A stretch of 64,000 nucleotides of DNA from Sinonovacula constricta (taxonomy: Eukaryota; Mollusca; Bivalvia; Cardiida; Solecurtidae). The stretch is taken from NCBI GenBank assembly GCA_007844125.1, contig CM017573.1, positions 9,399,052-9,463,051 on the forward strand, written 5' to 3'. The notes under the pieces are model-generated. The model was not told the origin of the DNA. It saw nothing but the letters and a program-made list of their open reading frames with translations, and did no database searches. Made by a program: the position numbers and the translations under genes. Within the stretch, counting starts at the first letter, position 1, and each line of letters opens with the position of its first letter. This document shows positions 1-11,154 of this stretch, piece after piece.

Positions 1-552
1 AGTCTAATGTTTGAATCTCATTTCTTTAAGTCATGCAAAACAGTTCAAAACAAGTAATATACGACACAGAAGCCATAAAAATAGCATTTGATGCCTCATT
101 GGGGCCAACTCAAATAAATTGATAAGTATTGTTTGATATCTGCTAACATCAAAACATTGGTTACATTAAAATTTGTAGGACTTCATTGTACTAGTCACAA
201 TGCTTAATAAAACTACACAAATCAAGCATAGACTGAGACTTAGTGGCACATTCATGAGAATGCTAAGCTGTCACACAAATCATACAAAACCTTACTTTTT
301 TTATTTCTGCTTTTATGGCATTTTTTTAATTACTTGTTTCATTCATTAGCATATTTACAGCTCAGCATATAATTTCTAAATTATAAAATTAGAGGTTGTA
401 AATTGTACCAAGCATTATTTTCCGTTATATGCAAACATAACAAAGCCAATGACTAGCGCAGGTATTTTTAACTCAAATTATTGACTGTAATCCATTTTTT
501 GTTTTAAAAATATACATTACACAGTTATGGTCATTGTAGCAAAGTCTTGCTA
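1..552. other. AT-rich sequence, no gene seen
   Basis: I see no coding frame, RNA gene or ordered repeat here. It lies upstream of the acceptor of the exon at 733 and is therefore probably intron of the gene cut by the left edge of the window. Confidence 0.5.
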
Positions 553-690
553 TCTTGGTGTGAGAAGACCCCAGACACTTGTCTGTGTAGAACCACTGGT
601 ACAATGCAGGGCAGCAAGAAGACCTCACCTTAAGTCCTTGGCTTTAAACAGGACTCTGACCCATGCAGTGACTAAGCAGTCAGATGTGTT
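553..690 (-). repeat. tRNA-derived SINE fragment (family V1)
   Basis: Read on the minus strand it matches the body of the elements at 2955 and 3500: a GTCCTGTTT stretch, the AAGGACTTAA motif, then TGGTTCTAC and the GTCTGGGGTCTTC block. The tRNA-like head is worn or missing. It lies in the intron just upstream of the exon at 733. Confidence 0.6.
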
Positions 691-732
691 ACAAGTCCAG
701 TTTTGTATGAATACACAATAAAAATATTTCAG

Positions 733-906
733 GCCAACATCAGAGCTGACCTGGAGGGGCAGATGGACCTGCTGGTCGACCCCAATGAGCGACAATGCTA
801 CACATGGAGGAGGATGCGGATCAAGCTTATCTGGGATCGCTGGAAACGTGAAATCACAAGCCTTGAAAGCAAGCAGGACCTCTCAAACAGTGCACAGAAA
901 AAGTGA
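733..906 (+). CDS. Terminal coding exon of an unidentified gene (partial)
   Basis: The reading frame starts after a TTTCAG acceptor (AG at 731-732) in phase 0 and runs 57 residues to a TGA. The sequence is clearly richer in GC than its flanks and the protein looks natural: a mixed acidic/basic helix-like stretch with a VDPNERQCYTW motif, a basic segment ending WDRWKREI, and a polar tail SNSAQKK. Earlier exons would lie left of the window. I do not recognise the family. One ambiguity: GTGAGA begins at 903, overlapping the stop, and could act as a splice donor, in which case this would be an internal exon ending at 902 in phase 2. The stop reading is simpler. No polyadenylation signal is obvious close by. 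Confidence 0.6.
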   Translation, partial: ANIRADLEGQMDLLVDPNERQCYTWRRMRIKLIWDRWKREITSLESKQDLSNSAQKK

Positions 907-1239
907 GAAAAAAACAAGGTTGTAGTGAATGTTTGTTACGTTAAGGTTAAATCCAAAAACAATCTTTCAGTTTTCCAGAGACATTGTCTACTTGATGAAC
1001 ATATACTTCTGCCTTCACTATGACAGCATCCATAAACAACCTGGCATAATCACTTCTGGTCACATTATTCTAACACTAGGCCACCCACTTGTGAAACTTC
1101 CCAAACATTTGCTTCAGATTTAGTAGGGAGTACTACTATTGCCACAACCACCACCCATTATCACACATCCATCATCTTTTTCTAACAACATCTCCTGTAA
1201 AACTGCTGGGCCAAATTCAGCTAAACTTTCTCAAAAGGT
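907..1239. other. Noncoding sequence after the exon
   Basis: Probable 3' UTR or flank of the exon at 733-906. No repeat or gene is recognised; a short CCACCACCC-rich patch occurs near 1150. Confidence 0.4.
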
Positions 1240-1700
1240 TAAGTAGTCAGGGGGAACAAAATATTGTTCAAATTATTTTGATCTGTCAAAAAAACAGGGC
1301 TGCCAGGTGCATGGCCATTTTCCATATATGGCTATGTAGGAAAACTTAGAAAATCTTCTTGTCAGAAACTGTCAGTGCTAGAGCCCTGATACTTGGTGTA
1401 CATGTTTCTTGTGGCCTTGTTTCAAGATTGTTACAAGAATTTTGATCCATCAAAAAACATGGCCACCAAAGGTGTGGTCATTTTCCTTATATATGGCTAT
1501 ATTGGAAAACTTTAAAAACCTTGTCAAAAACCACAAAAGCTAGAGCTTTGATGTTTGGTTCATGTCTTCCTTTGGTGGCCTTCTATCAAGATTGTTCAAA
1601 CAATTTTAATCTGTCAAAAAGCATAGCCACAAGAGCTAAATGCCTACAGCACTCAGGTGATCAATATAGGGCTATCATGGCCCTCTTGTTAATTATTTTG
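1240..1700 (+). repeat. Bivalve-type tandem-core element, 163-bp units, 3' end
   Basis: Blocks containing a GGCCATTTTCC and TATATGGCTAT motif recur at 1312 and 1475, giving a period of about 163 bp, with a further partial unit to 1620. It ends with CAGGTGATCAATATAGGGC and ATGGCCCTCTTGTTA, the same kind of 3' terminus as the elements at 6014, 24341 and 29875. Confidence 0.65.
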
Positions 1701-1879
1701 CTATGTCTGTGCCCAACTTTGAACTGCGATCCACCCATCCTGAAGGGACACTACTGATGACACAATCATATCCAGTAGATTGTGATTTATAGTATGGCCT
1801 CTAAGCTACAATTACTACAGTCTGTTAATGTAAACATTTCTAGCATCTCCTCTGTTTGAAAAATCATTTGAATTTGAAT

Positions 1880-2110
1880 GAATAAGTGGTTAGAGTTGTT
1901 GATTTGTAACTCATCAGCCCCTCACCATATGGATTCTGGTCTGGGTGGAAACTTTCATGTGAGGAGGTTTTCCAGCCAATCTGCACTGTGCTGGTGGTTC
2001 TAACCAACCTTAAGTCTAGGGTCTTCCTCTACAAATAATTAGCTGGACGTCTCCAACATGATCATAATTGTGTTGGTACGAAGTAACAAAAACAATAACT
2101 ATGCTTGTAG
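1880..2110 (+). repeat. tRNA-derived SINE (family V1)
   Basis: A degenerate tRNA-like head (GTGGTTAGAGTTG, later GATTCTGGTCTGG) is followed by the family body: GAGGTTTTCCAGCC, TGCACTGTGCTGGTGGTTC, GGGTCTTCCTC and TAGCTGGACGTC. The order of blocks matches 2955-3190 and 3500-3730. Confidence 0.6.
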
Positions 2111-2954
2111 TGATCACAACAAGGTAATGTGTCTTGGGAGAAGTGCTAAGGGACTTGGATATATCGGTTAAGACCTGCTGAAATAAAGACCAACAATGTG
2201 TTTTTTTGCAGTTTATGAAATTAAAAGTGAAGAGCACTGGCCTGAAATCTATTAATATACACTATATACAACTATATGGTAGACCCTAACCAACACTTGG
2301 GCTGTGGCATTCCTAAAACACTTTCTATCTGGAGCCCCACTTGTGCCAGGTCAGTGAACTGGTTAAGTAAGAGTTTTAATGGTTTCATCTTTACAATTTT
2401 CTGTGCTTTGATTACAAATGTTTTCTTCACTTGCCAGTTGCTGACTCAACACCCCTATACTGAGCAGTTTATTGGGGAGCCATATATATACACCCTGAAT
2501 TATTGAGGACCTTGATGAGGTACAGACCACCATACAGAAGATACTGGACACATCATTATCAAACCCTAGATTAGACACCATACCAAAGAACCAACCTTGA
2601 TAGCATGTTGGTTCCATGTACAGATGGCACTGGGTTCAAATCCAAGTTCAGACACATTGAAGTACAGAGCAGAGATGGCTACTCAACAGATAAGGTGTGA
2701 AAATACAGGTAAATAGACTGTAGGGACCAGCAACTTGTTGGACTGTTCGAACTTAAGGTGTAACAACAAATCCCATGGTAAGTTGTATAGAACAAAGAAG
2801 GCAAAATACTGGGACTGGCAGTTCTGTTTGATCTGGTGTTCAAGTGACTGGGGTTTGACAGTCATAAAAATTGACTGCAGTATACCTACCTTGTTTACTC
2901 AGAGCTTATCAGAGTTGTTCCATGAGTGGTTGTCGTTTGAAACTGTTTAAGGAG

Positions 2955-3190
2955 GGCACATGGCAAAGTGGTAGAGTTGCTGACTAGTAACTCCTCTGAT
3001 CGTAAAGCCTCTGTCTGGGTTCAAGTCCTGTTTGAGACAAAGGACTTAATGTGGGAAGGTCTTTCAGCTGACCTGTGGTGCACAGGTGGTTTTCCTTCAC
3101 CAATATAGTTGGAGATCTATATGACCATAGTTGGTCTCTGCCTGTATTTCAACAACAAAAGTGTTGAACTGTCCTATGACTGACTGCAGA
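2955..3190 (+). repeat. tRNA-derived SINE (family V1)
   Basis: The head has an A-box-like TGGCAAAGTGGTAGAG and a B-box-like GGTTCAAGTCC, followed by the body with TGTGGGAAGGTCTTTCAGC, the CACAGGTGGTT block, a TTGGAGATC block and the ACCATAGTTGGTC tail. Confidence 0.7.
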
Positions 3191-3499
3191 AATACCTTGA
3201 GTGCATTTCATTTACCTCCTTTTGACATACTGGTAAGTAAGGCAAGTATTCAAACAGTTTTAAGTAAGAAATTGCTCATATAATGATTTTCAGCACACAG
3301 TATCTAAAGCATTATAAGCTAATGTCTCGAACTTAGCATGTAGATTAAACTGGTTACGATTGAGCTGATGGTCACATCAAATCAACTTGATTTGGACTTG
3401 TGGTTGTTGAATTTAAACCCAACACTCACAACTGCATCTATAGATAGGTCCACTGCCTACTTGTCGACAATCACATAGAAAGTAAGGTCAGTGTGTTGC

Positions 3500-3730
3500 A
3501 CGCTGTTTAATGGCAGTTGACAATTTTAACTTCTCTGACTATGTAGCCTACCATCATGTGGGTTCGAGTCTTGCTGGAGGTGAAGAATTTGATGTGGGAC
3601 GGTCTTCCAGCTGACTTACAGTGCACTGGTGGTTCTACCCAGACATTTGTCTGGGACCTTCCTGCACCTCAATAGCTGGACATCACTATGATGACCATAA
3701 TTGGTTGCTGCGATCTATTGCTTGAAGCTA
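3500..3730 (+). repeat. tRNA-derived SINE (family V1), best copy
   Basis: The B-box-like GGTTCGAGTCTTG is followed by GATGTGGGACGGTCTTCC, GTGCACTGGTGGTTCTACC, CATTTGTCTGGGACCTTCC, TAGCTGGACATCAC and ACCATAATTGGTTGCTGCG. This is the cleanest body in the window and serves as the reference for the fragments. Confidence 0.7.
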
Positions 3731-4022
3731 CCCATTAGTTCGGTGGCACTAAATTAGAAAACTCAAGCTTAAAGTTTTATGCCATTAAATAATAATAATA
3801 GCCTCAACTTAAACATTCATGTTTACAACAAGCTGAGAAAATGTCTCCAACCAAGTAATAATCATAATCTTTTGCATAAATCTGCAATATAAACAACACG
3901 TGTAAACAAGCGTATTTCAACGGGAAATTCCGATAGTTTACAGAATAAGTCGAAGCTTGGCCGAGAACCTACTACTTTGCATACGAAGCCACGCCTGCCA
4001 TGTTGAAAAATGTTTTGACAAT

Positions 4023-4071
4023 ATGCCGTCTTCAACCTTAGTATTGTTATTCTATTTATGCACAATTTATG
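4023..4071 (+). CDS. Candidate first exon with signal peptide (speculative)
   Basis: An ATG opens a 49-nt stretch that encodes MPSSTLVLLFYLCTIY, a short polar start then a hydrophobic core like a secretory signal peptide, and ends at a GTGAAT donor in phase 1. Upstream sequence (3885-4020) is locally richer in CpG than its surroundings. The phase fits the candidate exon at 6928-7088 (one base plus two bases gives GAT). Signal-like hydrophobic runs are common by chance in AT-rich DNA, so this is only a lead. Confidence 0.2.
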
Positions 4072-4940
4072 GTGAATATGTATGATTGTTGTATGTTATT
4101 GACTATTCGCTATTGAGCTCTCTAATTTGGGGAACAGATTTGATGGTTTGCACTGAATTGGCCTGTTTTGACACAAGTTGACAGTACTGTTGTTGATTTT
4201 TACAGTACAACTTTCCCTTTTCGCTCGCCTACGGCTCCAGACTATCGGAGCGATCATAATTTATTTAAACCCAACCGATTTTTACTTTTTCAATCAACAC
4301 ATGTATATTTTACTTTTTCAAATTCATTATGCTGTCATAGTTGACAGTGTGAACAACATTTTAGCATAAACATGCCTTTGTCGTTCTTACCCATGTATTT
4401 TCGTAATCAAATACAACTGCCATTTTTGGTCGTTTTATTACCGCACGTTCTGGCCGGTCATTCTTTAAACAAAGCAAATTTGATAAGGACAACCTTCATA
4501 TTTCTTTTAAATTGACATAAATTAAACATAGTATTTACTTTATATTAGGGTGCATTGTATTTACAGAGTAGCAGTCACCCTGTTACCATAGACGGCTTAA
4601 GACCATCCCACTGCTGGACCAAGTCATGGGAACTAACCTAGAGAGAAAGGCATAGACTGGAGACCTCTTGTAATACATGACAACCAGCCCAACACCAGCT
4701 AACTAGTTGTGTGATTTGTGTTTAAGAACTGCATGTTAAATATGTATTATTTTAATTAGAAATTTATGGTTGCTACAAATTTATTATTAGATCAGTTCAT
4801 AGTTTCACAATGAGGCTAGCCACTTATTACATTTTCGTTGTTCACATTTTTTAACTTGAAAAAATCACACCACACCACACTGAAACGCTGCTTCATAAAG
4901 TTTTGGAATGAGGGTAAGTGAGTGTGTCGTCAGCTATGAC

Positions 4941-5060
4941 TCCAATGTCCTTGGTGGCTCACTGCATGTGTTTGAGACCTAATTGTAATGCACACTTTCA
5001 TGTGGAAGGGTCTGTCAGCTGTCCCACTCTAGGGTCTTCCTTCACAGTCATAACAACCAA
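4941..5060 (+). repeat. Degraded SINE (family V1)
   Basis: Body blocks are recognisable but worn: TTTCATGTGGAAGGGTCTG, a GTCAGCTGTCC block and CTAGGGTCTTCCTTC. Too degraded to place the ends exactly. Confidence 0.4.
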
Positions 5061-5854
5061 AATATTGTTGCCATGTTTTATCTCGAAAAAACAGTAAAAA
5101 CAAAAGGTGTTAAAACACAATAATGGATTGACAATATTTCCACAACTGAAAACATATTATTGATATGTGTCTATGATGTCTTCAAGTTGGGAGAATCAAT
5201 ATGTTGAAACAGTTTTCAAACTATTTTCTTTATTAGAGGCTTAATGATCTTATTAATATTATTCGATCCATGTTTGACATGCAACTATGTCAATTTAATA
5301 TGTCATTCATAAATACTACAATTATGTGCCAAATTGTGACGTATTTGAAATACATGTATGATGCATGGCTCACAAAAAAGTCTAAAAGGGAATATTACTG
5401 TCACTACACTGTGTTCAAGCCACTGTAAAAATGTTTTTTCATGATAAAGAGTGTAAATTTTAGTATGGAAACCGAAAGCTTAAGGTAATTTACACCAGAA
5501 AATCAATTTTTATTCATGTGAATATTTTTATACTTTAAAATTATGACAGATTCTTAAGGATTGACTTGCCAGCTTAGGTAAAATATTTTTTAAAGGGGAA
5601 TATATCTGATCAAATCCAAATGAATTGTTGCAGCCCTACAAAGAAGAAACTAAAATTGATATCAAGAGTATCAAAGTTTTTGTTTAATTTTGACCTTTAA
5701 TTTGTGAAAGTTTTGTGTTATATACAGTTTTAAATTTGTAAAGATGTGTTTTGGGTTTTTTTCCCCATCAAATAACCCATACTGCAAAATTTTCAATTAA
5801 AAACAAAACAATTCACACATAATCACATATTTAGCAAATTTATTTAAATTGCAG
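5061..5854. other. AT-rich sequence, no feature seen
   Basis: No coding frame or repeat is supported. The stretch ends in the acceptor of the candidate exon at 5855. Confidence 0.4.
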
Positions 5855-5923
5855 TTATGTGCCCAACGGTCATCAGAAGGTGAGATCATTGAAACACAGA
5901 CCACCAATCTGCCAATGAATATG
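5855..5923 (+). CDS. Candidate internal exon (speculative)
   Basis: A TTTAAATTGCAG acceptor is followed by 69 nt open in only one frame (23 codons, beginning LCAQRSSEGEIIETQ) and closed by ATG then a GTAAGG donor, both in phase 0. Composition is more balanced than in the AT-rich flanks. It could belong to a gene with the candidate at 6928-7088, but no reading joins 4023-4071, this exon and 6928-7088 in one frame. No family recognised. Confidence 0.3.
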
Positions 5924-6013
5924 GTAAGGATTACATACCAGGTACATGTATTATTTTTACATGAATTAAATTTCTTTTAAAGTGACTTGGTCACAGTTAA
6001 TGAAATAAGCATT

Positions 6014-6822
6014 TTTAGCTCACCTGAGCTTACACTCAAGATAAGCTACTGTGATTGTACACCACCACCATTAAACATTCGTAAAAATTCTTTGAATGAC
6101 ATTTCTTTTGAAAGTGCTTGCCCACCAAACTTCCTCAGGAACTTCAGCAGATAGAGGGAATGAAAAGTTGTTCAAAGAATATTGATCTTGTCAAAAGACA
6201 TGGCAGTCAGGGTGTATGTCATTTTCCTTATATGACTTTGTAGTAAACAGAAATTGAAACTGATTGTCAAGATGTTGCTTCTGTGCAGTTACATATAGTA
6301 TGATTATTCTAGACCGGACCTGGTAACGTAATCATTAGAGCATAGGCACTAGGTACTGGAGACCCCTGGTTTAATTTATGGTCTGTGACATAACGAAAGT
6401 CGTTAGAAATTTTAGTAGTATAGCTCCCTTGTAATGCTCAAGCGATATAAGGTAGTTACACAACAGGTCTGCCCAGTGTCAGGATAATGGGAGTTTGTGT
6501 GGTTTCATACAGGTCTTCATGGCATGCTGTATTTACAATGCTGGATCCAGACCTTGTGTCGGGTATGGTATCATGCCAGTTGTTCACAGCATGCTATACA
6601 CAATTAAGGAAGCATCTTATCTGCTTTAAGTGGACACCATTTCCAAATGACTTAATTATGTTGCTTGGACAATAAACCCAATAATATGTTGCTTGGACAA
6701 TAAACCCAATAAATAATTATTCTAGTCTGTTAAAACATTGCTAATATTTTCTTGCTCACTATAACTTAATGTCTATGACTCAGGTGAGCGATATAGGGTC
6801 ATTATAGACCCCTTGTACTCTT
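6014..6822 (+). mobile_element. Bivalve-type element with AGCTCACCTGAGC start, split by a SINE
   Basis: It opens with TTTTTAGCTCACCTGAGC and closes with CAGGTGAGCGATATAGGG and TTATAGACCCCTTGT, the paired ends seen on the elements at 24341 and 29875. The internal unit (GTCATTTTCCTTATATG near 6208) is the one at 1240-1700. The SINE at 6312-6715 is inserted inside, so this element is older. Confidence 0.6.
6312..6715 (+). repeat. tRNA-derived SINE (family V2)
   Basis: A worn tRNA-like head is followed by a long body shared with 60553-60963: TAGTATAGCTCCCTTG, GCCCAGTGTCAGGATAATG, a GTATCATGCCAG block, CATGCTATACACA, a TTTAAGTGGACACC block and the tail GGACAATAAACCCAATAA. The tail is present twice in a row, as it is in the other copy. 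Confidence 0.75.
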
Positions 6823-6927
6823 TTTCTCACACCTTTTTGCGTTCAGAAAAGAAAATGTAACATGAACCTCAAAATATTTCATAAATTGTATTTTCAGTTT
6901 CTCCATTTCTTGTGAATAGCAGTTAAG

Positions 6928-7088
6928 ATGTGCTAGTGGGTACTCCTTTGGATTTCCATCCTATAAATGCAACATGGTCCCTTGGCCAGTCAGTTCAGAC
7001 ATACTGGTCAGAGGTGCCTGTCTTTCAAGCATGGACAGAACAATGGATTATGTTGGGCAACATTGTGACAGTAACAGAAGATATAATG
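6928..7088 (+). CDS. Candidate internal exon (speculative)
   Basis: The frame is open for 53 full codons and reads like real protein, with an NATWSLGQ block, the run YWSEVPVFQAWTEQW and a hydrophobic MLGNIVTV segment. It ends in ATG followed by a weak GTAATT donor in phase 0. The start is uncertain: an in-frame TAA at 6924 excludes the better CAG acceptor at 6922, so an AAG acceptor at 6927 is needed. If the CAG is used instead, another frame is also open. Frame-compatible with 4023-4071. Family not recognised. Confidence 0.35.
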
Positions 7089-7127
7089 GTAATTCCTAAT
7101 GTAACTAGTAAGAAATTACTTTTTTAA

Positions 7128-8350
7128 CCATTTTTTTACTTATGAAATTCGCTACTTTGCTTTTGTAAAAACATGCCCTACTTCTGACTTTTTGTGAAGA
7201 GGCAGTAGAAAGCCTGCATAACCTGAGTAGTGTACAGACATGATAGTGTGGTATCATGGGGGAGGGAGGGGCATATTAATATTATAATATTGGCATAAAA
7301 CTTATTTTCTTTAAATAAAGCTGATGTGTATGTTGTTATTTTTCCATTGAGAGGGTTTATTTGATTTGATTGTTTTAGTGATTTTGAGACAACAACCAGA
7401 AGAAGGGATGTTGTTGACAGAGGAAGGCATGTTGCTAATGGAATGATCATTCAGGAATGACAGTAACTTTTCCCTGGCAGGGATTTCTCAGGAGTGCAAT
7501 ATTATGAACAAAAATACCCCGTCAACACAGAAGACTGATTCTTGGAATGAAAACACTCTGTTATTTGTAAAAAAAAATTAAGGGACCTGTGTGTCCCATC
7601 TAACATAGGCAAGGAAACTGATCTAATGTGCTTGTTAAATCACTTTGTATAAAACATTATACCATCTAAAGAATATATTGTTAGCCTGTGTTTGGGTATC
7701 TGTGGATTTAAGTCATTATATTAATTATGAATTATTTTACATGTCATTTGAAGTATTCAATTACTTTTATGTGGACAAAACTACCTCTTAGAAAAAGCAT
7801 TGTCATTGTTAAATCACTTTGTTAAACAATTACTAGAAGTATGCTACTTGAATTATTTACCTTACAAAAATAGTTTTAAGACCAGCTTTATGACTGTAGT
7901 ACTAAGAATGAGATGTTTTTCATAAATATGTCAGCAAGGGGTGAAAAATTGTAACTTATCTGTTCATTCTTACTTGGTATTTACTTTTGTATTATTGATT
8001 TTAATATTTGTTTAATGAAGCCTATTAGAGGGACACAAATATGCATTAAGTCACTTTAGTAATGATTTGATAAACATAGGTAAAAATGGAGAAAGTAACC
8101 CACAGGTAAAAAGTTACAGGCCTGTACTGAGAGTAATAAAATATTGTTTACTATGTTTGTATAAAGAACCTAATGCTGTAACGAGATTAATAGAAGATTT
8201 TACTATGTATAAAGAATCTAGTGCAATGTTTTTGTTTAAATTTGTTTAATAATAATATTGGGTTACTATATAAATGCTTATTACATGTTTATGCGTCAAC
8301 ATGTATTTTCTCAAAATGTTTTTTTTCCAGTGTTTTGGTTTACAAATGTT
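7128..8350. other. AT-rich sequence, no gene seen
   Basis: Only short chance frames occur. No ordered repeat or RNA is recognised. Confidence 0.45.
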
Positions 8351-8424
8351 TATAGTACCTATATTGGAAATTGAAAAAGTCAAGTGATCCACATCACTTT
8401 TTAATTTCCTATATAGGTACTATA
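8351..8424. repeat. Near-perfect 74-bp palindrome
   Basis: The arm starting TATAGTACCTATATTGG pairs with the arm ending CCTATATAGGTACTATA. Both arms are close to 30 nt with two mismatches and one gap around a loop of about 14 nt. It would fold as a long hairpin if transcribed and lies 35 bp upstream of a SINE. Confidence 0.8.
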
Positions 8425-8458
8425 GACACCCAGGCAAACGATTGCAAGGCTCCTAACC

Positions 8459-8735
8459 GGCCGCAATAGCTCAGGTGGTAGAGCGTCGGCTTGCGGATCA
8501 GGAGGTCGTGGGTTCAAACCCCAGCTGGGTCAAACCAAAGACGTTAAATTTGATAGTAGTGGCTTCCCACCGAACGCTCGGGGCTAAGGGGACAATATTA
8601 TGCCGACTCTTCGGTGTCAGTTTAATGGACTGGCCGGGTTCAGTCCCTGGGCACCTCATAAGTGCCCCTGTGCTATAATGATAGAAATGTCGATGCACAG
8701 TATCGGCAAAAATGCTGGCTAATCATAATCCCCCA
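8459..8735 (+). repeat. tRNA-derived SINE (family V3)
   Basis: The head is tRNA-like with A box TAGCTCAGGTGG and B box GGTTCAAACCC, starting at GGCCGCAATAGC. The body contains AGTGGCTTCCCACC, CTAAGGGGACA, GTGTCAGTTTAATGGAC, TGGGCACCTCATAAGTGCC and AATGATAGAAATGTCG. Three further copies are at 17174 (-), 25781 (+) and 28461 (-). Confidence 0.85.
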
Positions 8736-9420
8736 TCCTGACTTATGTTACAATGCATTTGTATTTTAAACGTTCGTGTCTTGAAATAACATGAAATAAC
8801 CTTGTACAGCATTATTGAGTTATTAATAACACTATTAAAAGCTGGATAGCAATGTCATGTCAGCATTAGAAAATTACAGGTATTTAAGACAAAATGCTAG
8901 AATCACTTGCTTCGAACCAACATATTTACTTGCTACTAGTAATAGGTAATCAGGGAGCATTAAAAACAATTTCACAGCTGTAAACTTTTTTCTTTTCATA
9001 TTTTGTCTCAATTTAACTTCTAACATTTTCGATTTAGTAAACTACTATGGCAAATCAAATTCTTACAGGCACATACAATATACATGTAGTCATGATGAGG
9101 GTCAGGGCTTAAAATCTGGTAGTTAAAGACTATTAAAATGAGTACAAGTAGACATAACACATTTTGTTTTCATGTTAACGTTCGGTGTCTTGTACTTTTT
9201 TATATTTCATGAATGTTTTCTCTAATTTGCCAAATAAATATTTATTTGATTTCCAAATTTATGTAAGATAATAAATAGTATCTATATAAGATATCTATAT
9301 TAGATATAAGATATATTTTAGATGGACACGTCAGACAGAAGATTGAAAACTTAAGTTCATTTTTTTTAAATAACATTGCAAGTAAGTGAATATCAGGGGG
9401 ATTGGTTGCAGCCTTAATTG

Positions 9421-9485
9421 AATTGCAGTTTAAGCACCCCAGTTGGCCCTTTTGCCGATTGACCGTTCCAAGGCGGTAACTGATG
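9421..9485 (+). repeat. Conserved core of a dispersed repeat
   Basis: The block around TTGCCGATTGACCGTTCC and AAGGCGGTAACTG recurs with few differences at 31826-31892, where it is followed by similar TTTGCTCTTTTCG-like sequence. Such a short conserved core suggests a shared SINE domain, but no tRNA-like head is visible. Confidence 0.5.
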
Positions 9486-10144
9486 GTTTTTCTTTATGTG
9501 TGTTATGTCTCATCTCTGTGTTTTGTCACATTTGCATTTACCTTGTTTGCCTTTGTCTACTGGTAGATAAAATTTAAATATCTGTGTACATTTTGATAGG
9601 ACCTTTTCTTATTTACCTATTAATCTTATTATCATGGTTTAGGTTGTTCTAATCGAAAAATAAATTAAACAAAGTATTAGTGTTTTTGTTTTATTTTTTT
9701 ACAAAAAAAGGTTTTAATAGTAAAATAATGTGTGTGAAATCCATGTCCATTTGATTAGGCAAGTTATTAGCACACATTCAGGTTATCCTTTAACTCCTCT
9801 TGTAGGACATGAATAAGTTTATTTTTTGTGGCGACCTTTTCATCCACATCAAACTTCCTCCTCATCATTTTGCTTTCAGCAGTCATCAGTATAGAATGTA
9901 GAAATAGTTTGCTGTTTTCTCTATCCCACCATCATTGCACCAGTAAATACTGTGTCTCTGGAGTCTGCAAAAGAAAAAAACCCAACATATTTTACATTTT
10001 GCTTCATTAAGTTAACAAAAAAAAAATAAGAAGACCTGTTGCTCTTGTAAAGGGTAAATCCATATTTTAATAAAATATGTGCAATTGTTGGGAGACAGCA
10101 CAACTTCCATGTAAAGATAATAAATAACATTTTTTTATTAAGTA

Positions 10145-10315
10145 TGTTCATACTGGAAACTTTTAGCTACTACCGGTAGGAGAAGACCCAGATTTATGTC
10201 TGGGTAGAACCACCAGTCCATCACAACTAAAAGATCTACCAAAATGAAGTTGTCACTCACTGGAATGCAAACCCATGCCATGTGGGATAAAGTCATGTCC
10301 TTGACCTGAGGTGCC
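10145..10315 (-). repeat. SINE (family V1), minus strand
   Basis: Reverse-oriented body blocks: GGAGAAGACCCAG, TGTCTGGGTAGAACCACC, and a worn head near 10270 with CATGCCATGTGGG. Confidence 0.55.
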
Positions 10316-10630
10316 CCTTAATCACAACACAATTTAAAGAAACAATGTAAAAGATGTTTTTTACATTTAATCACCATGTACAGTAATCTGCTAAATATAT
10401 AATAATAATAAAAATATATAAGGAAATGAAAACCAAGCTGGCTATATTGGCAGCTGTAAAAAAAACTTTACTAACAAAATGTGTGTCAGATTTAGACTGT
10501 ATGTAAGTCACAAACTTTTCTTTATTTAAGTACACAATATGTCAATATAATCTTCAGACCATTCTTTGAGGCTATAAGACTGATTTACTGTTTTTTTTGT
10601 TATCTAGTTGACAAGAAGGAATCAATTAAC
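10316..10630. other. AT-rich sequence, no feature seen
   Basis: Nothing beyond simple AATAAT runs is recognised. Confidence 0.4.
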
Positions 10631-10760
10631 TTGAAATTTATTTGGGCTGCAGTACACCGGTGGTTCTACCAGGACATTGGTCTTGGGTCTTTCTGCACCA
10701 CTGTAGCTGGACATCATTATAATAAGCACATCTGTGTCTCTGTGATGCAATTCAGTCAGC
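10631..10760 (+). repeat. SINE (family V1) fragment
   Basis: Contains GCAGTACACCGGTGGTTC, GACATTGGTCTTGGGTC and GTAGCTGGACATCATT in the order seen at 3500-3730. The head is absent. Confidence 0.5.
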
Positions 10761-11150
10761 AAAAAATATGTAGTTTGTTGCCTTTAGTGGCATCTTTTAA
10801 TAAAGGACTAGACTCGGGGGCCCAGTGGCAGCAAACACTTGATGTCAATTACTGTTTTCATTTTACAATGTATCTCATTTCTAGGTTTCTAAATTAAATC
10901 ATACAGTCTGAGCGATTGAAACAAAATTCATCCTTACCTTTCCTGATTGGTCAATGAGAATTGCACTCTCCTGCACTAATTCATCGTGCATATTGGATCA
11001 GGTCATCTTTAGCATTCAGATTTTCATTTCCTGTAAACCCATATGAAAATTATATTAAAGCTCCACACTTAATACGAAAATGGCAATATTCTGATTTATT
11101 GAATTTGATTATTTAATAGTGTTTTTACACGCTCATTTATTATGTAAGGA
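10761..11150. other. No supported gene
   Basis: The minus strand holds an ATG-led frame at 10991-10938 that ends at a GTAAGG donor, but it has no partner exon. See the rejected items. Confidence 0.35.
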
Positions 11151-11154
11151 AGCA

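Noticed and set aside
8459..8535. tRNA genes at the A-box/B-box sites (8459, 12456, 25781, 47034, 60553 and others)
   Set aside because: Most continue into shared SINE bodies, and acceptor stems do not pair well by eye. A covariance-model scan (tRNAscan-SE type) would settle 12456 and 47034.
10938..10991. Minus-strand first exon: ATG, 18 codons, GTAAGG donor
   Set aside because: Tidy in form (MHDELVQESAILIDQSGK) but with no matching exon at lower coordinates and no promoter signal. Kept only as a note.
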